Shown here: piece by piece, positions 32,501 through 41,169 of the stretch
Position numbering within the stretch: position 1 is the first letter of the stretch
Layout of the letters: every line of letters begins with the position of its first letter
Translations under genes and position numbers: made by a program
The notes under the pieces: model-generated
The model's database searches: none
Told to the model about the DNA's origin: nothing
Seen by the model: the letters and a program-made list of their open reading frames with translations, nothing else
Assembly: GCA_002394725.1 (NCBI GenBank)
Contig: DGUQ01000043.1
Span: forward strand, 1-41,419
DNA length: 41,419 nucleotides
Source: Ruminococcaceae bacterium UBA4306
Lineage (GTDB): Bacteria; Bacillota; Clostridia; Oscillospirales; Acutalibacteraceae
Reading direction: 5' to 3'

Positions 32501-35458
32501 TCGACCTTGAAGAAGGGCGTCGATTATGATCTGAGCTATGAGAGCAACGTCGATACGGGCACAGCCTTTGCGGTAGTAACAGGCAAGGGCAGCTACACCG
32601 GTACTGTCCGTAAGAGCTTCAGCATAGCTCCGCGCAACTTCACTCAGGCGGATGTCGGATTGACACAGTCCTCCTTTACCTATGACGGCTCTGCTAAGAT
32701 ACCCACCGTCAGCGTCAGCTATAACGGTAAAACACTTATTGCCGATAAGGACTATCGTGTTACACGATGTATCGACAACGTGAACGCCGGTACTGCTACG
32801 GCATACATCGCCGGTATGGGCAACTATAAGGGTGAGGTCAAGCGCACCTTCACCATAGTGCCAAAGGCGATGAGCGGCGTATCAATATCCGATATATCTT
32901 CATTGACCTACAACGGACAGGCTCAAACGCCTGAGTTCACGATTCGTGACGGCTCCAAAGACTTGATCGAGGATATAGACTATACTGTGAGCGCCCAAAA
33001 CAATATCAACGCAGGCAACGGCAAGCTCACTGTCAGCGGCAAGGGCAACTATACCGGATCGGTGACACGCAGCTTCCGTATTGATCGCGCGTCACTCGTT
33101 TCAGCCGATGTGACCTTCGGGAGCGGAGATCTGATATATGACGGCAAGGAGAAAAAGCCGTCGGTCTATGTCAGACTCAACGGTGTCTATCTTACCGAAG
33201 ATACCGATTATTCTCTGAGCTACTCCGATAACGTATACGCCGGTACCGCTGCCGTGTCCGTTCAGGGCAAGGGCAATTATATCGGCTCACGCAGCCGCAA
33301 CTTCACCATTGGTAAAAAGAGTATCGCGGATAACGGCGTTTCGATCAGCCTATCTAAGACTAACTATACCGCCGACGGTACGGAGAAAAAGCCCGATGTG
33401 ACTGTGAAGGACGGTTCGAGGGCGCTGACCTTGGGTACGGATTACACCGTAGCCTACATCAACAATATCAACGCCGGCACCGCTGAGGTCAAGGTTACCG
33501 GAAAAGGTAACTACAGCGGAGAAAAATCCTCCTACTTTACGATCGAAAAGTCCAAGAAAGGCTTTATCTGGGGCGAAGATAATCTCCCGTTCTCTAACAC
33601 TCCGGACGACATGGGCGTCGCTTATGAGTGGCGCTTGCTAAGTGACGGCTACTACCATTTGTTTACTTTGACTCCCTTCCGCGATCTGATCAACTCGCAG
33701 TATTACAACGCACTGTATCATAATGTCACACCGAGTATGCGTGAGGCTATATATGAAGGCTACCCTTCATATGGAATCAACGCTTGGATGGATACTAATT
33801 GGGGCGGTTCGTGCTACGGTATGGCGGCAGTCGATATCCTGGCGCACGAAGGATATATCCCACTGTCAGAGTATAAGGCCGGCGCTCGCGGCGTCAATGA
33901 CTTCAATATCGCAAACAAAGATATGAAGGTATCCTCTTTGATCACCTACTACTTTATGATTCAAGCGAACAGCAAGATCCAGTATCAGTATCGAAATCGT
34001 CCAAATTACAGTTATCGGAGCAATATCGAGGATATACTCTCCGCCCTCAAGACGAACGATATGGTGATGGTAGGTCTGGAGCGCTCAGACGGCAATAACG
34101 GTCATTCTGTCGTCGCGTATGATTATGAGAAGTTTGCTGTACCGCAAAAGATCGGCAACGCTTATTATGATCAGTGCATCAAGATATGTGATCCGAACGC
34201 GCAGACCGAGGAGGATCCGGAGTATCATCTCTACTTTGACTCGCAATATAACTGGACGATACCTCATTACACGGATTACGGTTCCGACACCGGCGGACGA
34301 TTCAACTGTGTCGAGGGCAGCAGTGAGATCCTCAATGAGTATGGGTATCATCAAGGCAGCAAGAATAATAAGGAAACAGACTCCGGCGCCAGATTGAACG
34401 CATACGAGCTCTCCGAAAACAACAGCGTTGAAAAGGTTGAACATATCAACGGCAACTTTGTCAGCCGTATGAACGTTTCGCAGGATCCCGAGATATTCAA
34501 GGGTATCCTGAGCCTCTCGTCCGGTGAGGATGAAGGCGTCGAGGGTTACAACCTGATTGACGGAGAGTCGGCATATCGTGTCGAGCAAAACGAGCCGAAT
34601 CAGATGACGCTTTCACTGCAGTATGAGGACAGTCTGCTGTTTGCAGCAGCCGAAAAGGGCGAGATCGCCTCCTTTGAGCGCGGCAAAGAAGTACGTATCA
34701 GCGGTGAAGACTCGGATTACAGCCTTTCGATCACCTCTGACAAGGATTATCCCACCGATTGGTATACGATGTCGGTCAGCGGCAATGCCTCAAACGCTTC
34801 TCTGAGAATGGTAGATGAAGGTTACATCCTGACCTGCGACGATATGACCGATGTTACCGTAGAGGCGAAGAACAAGGATATATCCGCTCACACCGTTTTC
34901 TCATCCTCATCAAAATCTGTACTCCTCTATGAGATAGACGAGTTTACGATCGGAATCCGCGAGGACAGCGATGGCGACGGAAGCTTCGACAGCAAAGTGA
35001 CCACAGATACAAAATCACTTGCCTCCTGTGATATCAAGTTGTCCTCCAAGAGCTTCTCCTATGACGGAAGTGAGAAGAAACCCACTGTAACCGTCACCGA
35101 GAACGGTAAGGCTCTTCGCGAGGGAACAGATTATAAGCTAAGCTATAACAACCTGAAGGGCGAGGGCGTCGCTTATGTAAAGGTCGACGGTATCGGTAAC
35201 TACAGCGGTACACTTAAAGCCAATTATTATATAGAAGGCAGCGTCAAGCTCGGCGACGTCAACGATGATAAAGTCGTTACCGCCAAGGATCGCGCCCTGC
35301 TGACTCGTTTTGTGGCAAAATGGAAAAATACAGAGATTTCCGCCGCCGCGGCAGACGTCAATCTGGATGGCAGGATCAACGCGCTTGACCGTATCATCCT
35401 GACGCGTCATGTCGCGAAAAAGCCCTCCTATATATCACTGCCGATTATAGATATGTGA
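29543..35458 (+). CDS. Giant secreted LRR/MBG-repeat/papain-like protein with dockerin (2)
   Basis: A 1971-aa paralogue of the preceding gene, 19 bp downstream with GAGGAG in the gap, so the two form an operon. A signal peptide (cleavage after ASA28) is followed by a longer LRR_5 region (about 70-650), nine MBG repeats (about 660-1335) and a papain-like domain with GGSCYGMA (Cys1424), GHSVVAYD (His1521) and CDPN (Asp1550/Asn1552). The same unknown domain with a DSDGDGSFD loop (about 1808-1816), a tenth MBG repeat and a dockerin (about 1903-1971, DVNDDKVVTAKDRALLTRFV...DVNLDGRINALDRIILTRHV) complete it. The fourth MBG repeat is unusual: it lacks the YDG segment. Function is probably surface-bound proteolysis or binding; the substrate is unknown. 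Confidence 0.9.
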   Translation: MKHRFFVRLISLVVAAVILSMTAVPASAWSPWDECEPELPVPPNMDVFYFDEDIRQSGMLYYKVIDDSVDICGLSGKDVDSNYYRDKTNIDIPETIDGYPVESISGMLKHYEMTPFDDYDSDFNGYQISIPKTVKTISDRAFGFSEPTEWSTERETDALSVYSIEVAADNPEYSSWKGDLYNKNRTVLLRGTNNGSAVNIPTTVKRIEKNACINTSITSVTIPESVTEIGDFAFYGSNLTSVTIPDSVTKLGKYAFGRSWNHEGSALTSVKIGKGLTKIDDYAFAECRSLNTIEIPSTVTEIGNYAFQYSALNSLILPDPVQKIGKYAFASNSLSSEVRLSSDLTEISEGAFKNCSMASIDIPASVAIIATSAFAEARYLSSVTFHDGIKVIEANAFSETALKTVQLPKSIQSLSGSAFNNIEPLTSVSVDSGCRYYSSRSGVVYDKDQTELVIYPKSKPVSTFTVPSTVKKIGTNAFAGAEVLQKLTMSDSVKELGPGAFASSSIKSVKLSASLKEIPAEAFRFSELEEIEIPSSVKRICKNAFASCLGLKKLTIPGSVKQLDESALQRCRYLDEIVLEEGIEYIGPNVFGQKGTYTNVTYEPTQIYLPHTVKEIDNWAFYNTNVVLHGYRNTVAEIFAKKHNMDFKVISESQNAKQIKDAQITLNTSSFTYDGNAKMPTPNVKYGDKTLKEKTDYVLDYNNNVHVGKADVTVIGIGGYTGSVSRSFTISPCKIGTDTVSLEQTSYPYSGTAITPEPTVTVNGNKLSKGSDYIISYSNNINVGKSTVTVTGKGDYTSSVSTTFNITSRDISDATVTVGSGDFEYDGKEKCPAVSVYDSGRTLTPGTDYKLSYSDNIKAGTAAISVSGTGNYTGNIERHFTVTPKSLEKVILSVNTKSETDTDPSVTLKDGDKVLARDVDYTRSVKVQGTLVTITVTGIGNYSKTRTSTYTLKRIALSDNNITLGSSSYTYDGTAKQPSVAVKVGSSTLKKGVDYDLSYESNVDTGTAFAVVTGKGSYTGTVRKSFSIAPRNFTQADVGLTQSSFTYDGSAKIPTVSVSYNGKTLIADKDYRVTRCIDNVNAGTATAYIAGMGNYKGEVKRTFTIVPKAMSGVSISDISSLTYNGQAQTPEFTIRDGSKDLIEDIDYTVSAQNNINAGNGKLTVSGKGNYTGSVTRSFRIDRASLVSADVTFGSGDLIYDGKEKKPSVYVRLNGVYLTEDTDYSLSYSDNVYAGTAAVSVQGKGNYIGSRSRNFTIGKKSIADNGVSISLSKTNYTADGTEKKPDVTVKDGSRALTLGTDYTVAYINNINAGTAEVKVTGKGNYSGEKSSYFTIEKSKKGFIWGEDNLPFSNTPDDMGVAYEWRLLSDGYYHLFTLTPFRDLINSQYYNALYHNVTPSMREAIYEGYPSYGINAWMDTNWGGSCYGMAAVDILAHEGYIPLSEYKAGARGVNDFNIANKDMKVSSLITYYFMIQANSKIQYQYRNRPNYSYRSNIEDILSALKTNDMVMVGLERSDGNNGHSVVAYDYEKFAVPQKIGNAYYDQCIKICDPNAQTEEDPEYHLYFDSQYNWTIPHYTDYGSDTGGRFNCVEGSSEILNEYGYHQGSKNNKETDSGARLNAYELSENNSVEKVEHINGNFVSRMNVSQDPEIFKGILSLSSGEDEGVEGYNLIDGESAYRVEQNEPNQMTLSLQYEDSLLFAAAEKGEIASFERGKEVRISGEDSDYSLSITSDKDYPTDWYTMSVSGNASNASLRMVDEGYILTCDDMTDVTVEAKNKDISAHTVFSSSSKSVLLYEIDEFTIGIREDSDGDGSFDSKVTTDTKSLASCDIKLSSKSFSYDGSEKKPTVTVTENGKALREGTDYKLSYNNLKGEGVAYVKVDGIGNYSGTLKANYYIEGSVKLGDVNDDKVVTAKDRALLTRFVAKWKNTEISAAAADVNLDGRINALDRIILTRHVAKKPSYISLPIIDM

Positions 35459-35469
35459 CAGAAATAAAC

Positions 35470-35500
35470 AGCTCAGAGGGATATATGCTCCCTCTGAGCT
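35470..35500 (+). terminator. Hairpin after the two-gene dockerin operon
   Basis: A perfect 12-bp stem (AGCTCAGAGGGA, 35470-35481, with 35489-35500) and 7-nt loop is followed by ACCGCTCATTTTTG, so the T-run is slightly displaced. Its AGAGGGA arm is shared with the hairpin at 23856. Confidence 0.65.
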
Positions 35501-35661
35501 ACCGCTCATTTTTGATAAAACGTTTTAACGGTATGTCTGCTTAAGACGCTTTATGATGAATCAGCGCGTAAGCAACCGAGAAGTATAGGTCAAATGAAAC
35601 AGAATAAGCTGTTCTGATACGTTAAGGTGTTTTTGCTATCAGTATCATGCTTACGATATTC

Positions 35662-35675
35662 TGTATTGTAATACA
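35662..35675. promoter_or_regulatory. Palindrome TGTATTGTAATACA upstream of the third giant gene
   Basis: Six-base perfect arms around GT lie 80 bp before the start codon at 35755 and could be an operator. A second self-complementary stretch AAAACGTTTT lies near 35517-35526. The TATAAT at 35736 is too close to the ribosome site to serve as the promoter. Nothing else is recognised in 35501-35754. Confidence 0.35.
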
Positions 35676-35754
35676 AAAAGATAAAAGTGTTGTATTTGAT
35701 CGGTGTTTTGAGTAATTCTCCGATCGATATCAGCGTATAATCAAGGAGGTCAAT

Positions 35755-38700
35755 ATGAATAAGCTATTATCCTGTTTTTTGGCGGTATGTGTGCTGCTGA
35801 CTGCTTTCACGATCATGCCCTCAGGTATAGGCGCTACCGCAAATACCGATGAAGCCGCGGAGACCACGCTGTCCGATAACAGGTACTCCGCGTCCTCAAA
35901 TACCGCACCCGGCGGCGATACGCAGACCCCTTCATCCGTGATCCCTGATGAGTCAGGCTACCCTGCGTCAGGACTGTCACCTACGGGACATATGCTTTCT
36001 GCGCTGCCCGACTCAAAGTATCTCGACAGCCTTACGGACAACATCGAGAATATGAAGAGATATTATGAGAACAAATATCAGGATTCATTTGAGGGCGAGC
36101 CCTTCGAGGTGAGAGCCTACTACTCCGAAAAATACTCAAACGAATTTGAGCGTCTGCTGGAGTTATACCGTGAAATGGAGCGGCGTTTTCCCGAGCCGGC
36201 ATCAAACGATATACTCGACAACGTATCTGTGGGCAATATCTCCGATCTTGACACGGAAGACAGTGATATCGCAGCTACAGGCGCATCTGATCTTAGCTAT
36301 GATCTGACAAACGGCGTACTAACTGTATACGCGAGCGGCGAGTGGTTCACCGGTAAGCAGCCGCCGTGGAGAAGCCGCCGCGACGAGATACGCGAGGTAG
36401 TTATCAAGCCCGGCACGACCAAGATCAATCAATTTGCCTTCTACGCCCATAAAAACCTCAGTAAGGTAACCATCCCGAGCTCCGTCATCTCTATAGACGA
36501 GGCGGCTTTCTATGAGTGTTCATCTCTTACTCAGATCACCCTGCCCGATAAGCTCGAAGCAATAGGTGACTCTGCTTTCAGAGGATGCACATCCCTTAAG
36601 TCGATAACTATTCCCGACAGCGTCAAAAAGCTGGACAGAGTCGCATTTTACGGTTGTTCGGCTCTTGTTTCCGCTGTGATAGGCGGCAGCGTGGAAGAAA
36701 TAGGCGAACACGCTTTCAGATATTGCTCCTCTCTCAATCAGCTAACGCTCAAGAATGGCGCAGGAAGTATAGGACAATCCGCCTTTAACGGCTGCACCTC
36801 CCTCAGCGAGATTGCTATCCCCTCGAGTGTGACAGCGCTCGGCGACCATGCTTTCAGAGGCTGTTCCGCTCTAAGGAAGGTAACACTTGATTACGGCATC
36901 GGCAGTATAGGAGGGTGCGCCTTTTATGAGTGCACCTCCCTCAGCGATATATATATCCCCTCGAGTGTGACCTCGATCGGCAGATATGCGTTCCATGATT
37001 GCTCTTCTCTTACGAGCATTACGATCCCTGACAGCGTAGTCGAGATGGGCGATTATGTCTTCCAGAGCTGTGATGCGCTCGAATCCGTAGTCCTGCCGAT
37101 CAATATGAAAGTTATTCCGAGCGACACCTTCGCAAACTGTAAAAAGCTTACTTATGTTCGTTTACCGAGAAATGTTGAGACTATAAGCTACGGCGCTTTT
37201 TATAATGCCGAAAATTATAAGGTCAATATCCCTTCTACCGTAAAGGTGATCGAAGCAAGGGCTTTTGAATATACATCATCAAACGGTACAGTAACCATCC
37301 CTGACAGCGTCGAACGAATAGAGAAATATGCGTTTTCCGAAATAAACGGACTCAAAAAGGTCAGTATCGGCAGCGGTCTTGCGGTGATCGGCGACAATCC
37401 CTTCCGAGAGAACGATGATCTCGCCGAGATCGCTATCAGCTCAGCCAACCCGTATTTTACTTCAATAGACGGAGCTATGTATGATAAGAACATGGTGCTG
37501 ATTGCATATCCGCCTGCCCGCGCTGCTTCTACGGTGGTCATTCCCAACGGCGTAACGGAGATCGGCGCTTATGCCTTCTGCCACGCGTATCATATCAAGA
37601 AGCTGACTCTGCCCGATTCGGTCGTCTCGATCGGCGATAACGCTTTCCAAAGCTCTACATATTTGAACGGAGAAAATAAGCTGATTTCAAAAAACAGCTT
37701 TGATAGCTTTGTTTTCTCCAAAAACCTCAAAGAGATCGGCAGCCGCGCTTTCTGGGACTGCGGATTCACGAGCCTCAATCTGCCTGACAGCCTCAACCGT
37801 ATAGGCGACGAGGCTTTCGGCGGCGCTGTACTGCCCGACAGCGTTACGATTCCAAAGAACGTTGACAGCATAGGCGTTTCGCCTTTCTGGTTATCTACTA
37901 ATCTATCCAACATCAACGTCGCATCAGCTAACCCGTACTATAAATCGGTCAACGGCGTCGTTCTCACAAAGGACGGCAAGATGTTGGTAACGATGCCGTA
38001 CCTCAAGACCTCTTATACAATTCCAAACGGAGTCGAAGAGATTGCACGCGAAGCATTCGATACTACCAAACTGAAATCTGTCACCTTCCCCGAAACTTTG
38101 CGTGTGATAGGTCGTTGGGCGTTTTGCGGCACCGATCTTTCCGGGGATATCACAATACCCGACAGCGTCTCGAAAATAGATAAAAGTGCGTTCTCGTATT
38201 GCAAGGGGCTGACAGGTATCACACTCGGCAAAGGACTCAGCTATCTTGGCGGAAGCGCGTTCTCCAGTTGTGACAAACTCAAAAGTGTCAGATTCAGGGG
38301 CAACGCTCCCGAGCTTGAAGAAGGCAGTATTTTCGCGTGGTATCCCGACTACTCCCAGTTTGTCTCTTCCACTGTTACCGCCTACTATCCTCAGAACGAC
38401 AGTTCATGGAACGAGGTCATAACCTATGACTTCGGCGATACGGTCACATGGAAACCTTGGGACAGCACCGTTGTCGAAAAGATCAATATTGCATCCTGCG
38501 ATATATCTCTCGATTCTAAGCCGCTTGTATACGACGGTACCGCAAAGCAGCCCTCAGTAACGGTTAAGCATAACGGTACAGAGCGTCTGGTCAGCATAGA
38601 CTATACCCTCAAATACGAGAACTATATCAACGCCGGTACGGCTTCCGTTACCATAACGGGAGTCGGCAGATACACCGGCAGCAAAACGCTTAATTACAGC

Positions 38701-40890
38701 ATCCGAAAAGCCTCGCAGACAGTTACGGCCTCTCTGACGCCCAATGAACTCAAGGTAGGCGACTCTGCCGCGATAAAGGCATCCGGCAAGGGAACCCTCA
38801 GCTACAGCGTATCTCCCTCGGGCATAGCAGAGGTCAACAGCGCCGGACTCGTCACTGCCAAGAGCAAGGGCTCGGCTGTCATCACGGTCAAGGCTGCCGG
38901 AAACAGCAACTACTCCTCCGACGAGACTCAGGTGAACGTAACGGTCACGGAGAAAACGCCGACAATTAAGCCGGTGACAATAGACGATGTTACATTTGGC
39001 TTTACGAACAGCAGATCCGCATTCGGTTATCCATCCAACTATCGTATTCCGCTCGACAGCTACCGTGTTATTCACTCCGAAGCGAGAGCGCTGCAACTCT
39101 ATAATTCTCATACTTCATGGAACGGAAATTGTTACGGCTTCAGCGCTGCGTCATCGTTGTTTACGGTTCCTGACAGCGGCTTAAGTATCAAAAGTTTCCG
39201 CCCCGACGCTACAGCGATAAAGCAGCTCAGAACGACCGACTACAGCTCGGCATACGGCTATAACGTGACGCGCCTGCTTGAGGCATTGTTGTCCGTACAG
39301 TGGGATGCCGATATAATAGCAATCGAAAATGGGAATGTCAATGAATGTGACGAGCTTTTGAAGGCGGCTGAGAAGTGTAACTACGGCGCGCCACCTATCG
39401 GTATAGGCTTCAGAGGATATGGCGGACATGAGATAACCGGATACGGACTGATCAAGAGCGGCTCTGTCGCGAAGGTCAAGGTGTATAATAACTGGTACGT
39501 AGGAAAAGAAGAATATATGGAGTTCAAGCTTGATTCCAAAGGCAAGGCAACAGGCGAGTGGACATATCCCAACAGCGATTACAGCAGCAGAACTCATAGG
39601 ATCGATTTTACCACCTATGATGATTGGAAGAAGGTTTGGACAAATCGCCGATCCGCGAAAAACGTTACAAGCAGTTTGCTGACGATCAATTCCGATAACT
39701 TTGTCCTGCGCGGCAGCGACGGAAAAACGGTCGCCGAAATGGTAGACGGCACATTGACCAGCTACAGCGATGAGGTATTTGAGCATCCCGGAAAGGATTT
39801 TGAGTCTGACAAACATTTTATCTATGTTCCCTCCGATTCTTATACAGTCAGCGCCGATGATGTTACGCCGCTTAATGAACTGGACGTGACATTAGTCAAT
39901 CAGGCTCAATCCGTTCAGGTCAATACGGAATCGGATACCGTGACGCTCGTTGCCGATGATGTACAGGCTCTCAGTATAGCGACGGTTGAAGGCAACGAAG
40001 GCGAGTATTACGAGGTCACTGTGAACTCCTCGATGGATTATTCAAAGGATAAAGAGGAGATGGTCTACCGCGGCAAGAGCGACGGCTACGAGGTAACTGT
40101 CGGCTCATCCTACGGCGAGGACTTCTCTTATCAGTACACGCGCAGCGGTTACTTTGTCAACTCTGACGCCTACAACACCGGCGTCGGTGAGAATACCACC
40201 GATATCAGCGGCTGTGAGATAACGCTCGATCAATCTTCTGTAGACTATACCGGCGAGCCGGTCTATCCTCAGGCAACGGTAGTATATAACGGTATGACTC
40301 TTACACAGAACATTGATTACATCGTAGCATATACACGGATAGGTGAAGACGGCGCCGCTCAGGCATCCATATACGGCATCAATAACTATACAGGCACCGC
40401 TTCGGCAGATTATACTGTGAACAAGCTCGATATCTCTTCGGGTAAGATCGACCTCGGCGCGTCATCCTTCCCGTTTGAGGGCGGAGCTGTCAAACCTGTT
40501 CCTACTCTCACCGTGAACGGAGTCATACTCAGCAATAACACTGACTACACCGTGACCTATGAGAACAACACCGCTGTCGGAACAGCAACGGTCATCCTCA
40601 GCGGTATCAACGATTGTACGGGTACGGTTTCGGCGACATTCGATATCGTTGATTATGATGCAAAGCCGCTTGTCGGCGACGTCAACGAGGATTCAAAGGT
40701 CAACGCGCTTGACCGTATCATGCTGACACGGTACATAAATCGACCGTCTCAGTATCAGGCGCTTATTAACATGAAAAACGCTGACGTGAACAACGATGAT
40801 ACCGTCAACGCGAAGGATCGCGCGATTCTTACCCGTTATGTCGCGCGGTGGAAGGGATATACCTCCCTGCCGTATGATCCGGATGTATGA
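35755..40890 (+). CDS. Giant secreted LRR/papain-like protein with dockerin (3)
   Basis: The 1711-aa protein begins after AAGGAGG with a signal peptide (cleavage near residue 27). A polar helical N-terminal region (to about 175) is followed by a very long LRR_5 array (about 205-900), one MBG repeat and a BIG2-like Ig domain (about 985-1080). A more distant papain-like domain follows with NGNCYGFS (Cys1126), GGHEITGYG (His1225) and VYNNWY (Asn1245/1246, like the Asn-Trp of papain). The C-terminus has two MBG repeats and a dockerin (1640-1711). In this dockerin the order of the two halves is reversed compared with the two upstream genes: the NALDRIMLTRYI half comes first and the NAKDRAILTRYVARW half second. 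It is transcribed separately, 296 bp after the preceding gene. Confidence 0.9.
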   Translation: MNKLLSCFLAVCVLLTAFTIMPSGIGATANTDEAAETTLSDNRYSASSNTAPGGDTQTPSSVIPDESGYPASGLSPTGHMLSALPDSKYLDSLTDNIENMKRYYENKYQDSFEGEPFEVRAYYSEKYSNEFERLLELYREMERRFPEPASNDILDNVSVGNISDLDTEDSDIAATGASDLSYDLTNGVLTVYASGEWFTGKQPPWRSRRDEIREVVIKPGTTKINQFAFYAHKNLSKVTIPSSVISIDEAAFYECSSLTQITLPDKLEAIGDSAFRGCTSLKSITIPDSVKKLDRVAFYGCSALVSAVIGGSVEEIGEHAFRYCSSLNQLTLKNGAGSIGQSAFNGCTSLSEIAIPSSVTALGDHAFRGCSALRKVTLDYGIGSIGGCAFYECTSLSDIYIPSSVTSIGRYAFHDCSSLTSITIPDSVVEMGDYVFQSCDALESVVLPINMKVIPSDTFANCKKLTYVRLPRNVETISYGAFYNAENYKVNIPSTVKVIEARAFEYTSSNGTVTIPDSVERIEKYAFSEINGLKKVSIGSGLAVIGDNPFRENDDLAEIAISSANPYFTSIDGAMYDKNMVLIAYPPARAASTVVIPNGVTEIGAYAFCHAYHIKKLTLPDSVVSIGDNAFQSSTYLNGENKLISKNSFDSFVFSKNLKEIGSRAFWDCGFTSLNLPDSLNRIGDEAFGGAVLPDSVTIPKNVDSIGVSPFWLSTNLSNINVASANPYYKSVNGVVLTKDGKMLVTMPYLKTSYTIPNGVEEIAREAFDTTKLKSVTFPETLRVIGRWAFCGTDLSGDITIPDSVSKIDKSAFSYCKGLTGITLGKGLSYLGGSAFSSCDKLKSVRFRGNAPELEEGSIFAWYPDYSQFVSSTVTAYYPQNDSSWNEVITYDFGDTVTWKPWDSTVVEKINIASCDISLDSKPLVYDGTAKQPSVTVKHNGTERLVSIDYTLKYENYINAGTASVTITGVGRYTGSKTLNYSIRKASQTVTASLTPNELKVGDSAAIKASGKGTLSYSVSPSGIAEVNSAGLVTAKSKGSAVITVKAAGNSNYSSDETQVNVTVTEKTPTIKPVTIDDVTFGFTNSRSAFGYPSNYRIPLDSYRVIHSEARALQLYNSHTSWNGNCYGFSAASSLFTVPDSGLSIKSFRPDATAIKQLRTTDYSSAYGYNVTRLLEALLSVQWDADIIAIENGNVNECDELLKAAEKCNYGAPPIGIGFRGYGGHEITGYGLIKSGSVAKVKVYNNWYVGKEEYMEFKLDSKGKATGEWTYPNSDYSSRTHRIDFTTYDDWKKVWTNRRSAKNVTSSLLTINSDNFVLRGSDGKTVAEMVDGTLTSYSDEVFEHPGKDFESDKHFIYVPSDSYTVSADDVTPLNELDVTLVNQAQSVQVNTESDTVTLVADDVQALSIATVEGNEGEYYEVTVNSSMDYSKDKEEMVYRGKSDGYEVTVGSSYGEDFSYQYTRSGYFVNSDAYNTGVGENTTDISGCEITLDQSSVDYTGEPVYPQATVVYNGMTLTQNIDYIVAYTRIGEDGAAQASIYGINNYTGTASADYTVNKLDISSGKIDLGASSFPFEGGAVKPVPTLTVNGVILSNNTDYTVTYENNTAVGTATVILSGINDCTGTVSATFDIVDYDAKPLVGDVNEDSKVNALDRIMLTRYINRPSQYQALINMKNADVNNDDTVNAKDRAILTRYVARWKGYTSLPYDPDV

Positions 40891-40922
40891 TATAGCGCTG
40901 CAAAATCAGATTAATCAATAAT

Positions 40923-40983
40923 TAAGCTGCATGGTTTAGCGATGGCTTCCTTACGGAGTGTCACAAAACCATGCAGCTTTTCG
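40923..40983 (+). terminator. Terminator of the third giant gene
   Basis: AAGCTGCATGGTTT (40923-40936) pairs perfectly with AAACCATGCAGCTT (40966-40979) around a 29-nt loop, followed by TTCGTTGTTCTT. The arms are long enough for a stable hairpin, though the T-tract is interrupted. Confidence 0.65.
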
Positions 40984-41020
40984 TTGTTCTTATCTTGCAA
41001 TACTCCTTTTACTTTGGGTC

Positions 41021-41167
41021 AATACCGACAACCGAATCAATTACGGTCCCGCTTTAGAAAACATAGTCTATGTTTATGCTCTTACTAAAGACTACTATGT
41101 CAGCATCGGCAGGGTCGGTAAACCGGAGTGCGATCTTATTCTGAGAGATTTTCAACAGCAGTATGCC
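41021..41167 (+). pseudogene. C-terminal fragment of a DUF4143-type AAA ATPase, cut by the MITE
   Basis: The frame reads NTDNRINYGPALENIVYVYA followed by LTKDYYVSIGRVGKPECDLILRD. This is the LENIVY..L...Y.V.VG..G..E.DFI signature of the DUF4143 domain at the C-terminus of P-loop ATPases of about 400 aa. The ATPase core is absent upstream (a terminator lies there), and the frame runs into the MITE at 41170. The open frame can be extended back to a GTG at 40958, but that part overlaps the terminator and is not family-like. Confidence 0.6.
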
Positions 41168-41169
41168 TA

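Noticed and set aside
35708..35741. Promoter with TTGAGT and TATAAT upstream of the third giant
   Set aside because: Spacing is 22 bp and the -10 box abuts the ribosome-binding site, so transcription would start inside it.
39181..39816. A 211-codon - strand frame inside the third giant gene
   Set aside because: Antisense shadow; the + strand frame carries the papain-like domain.
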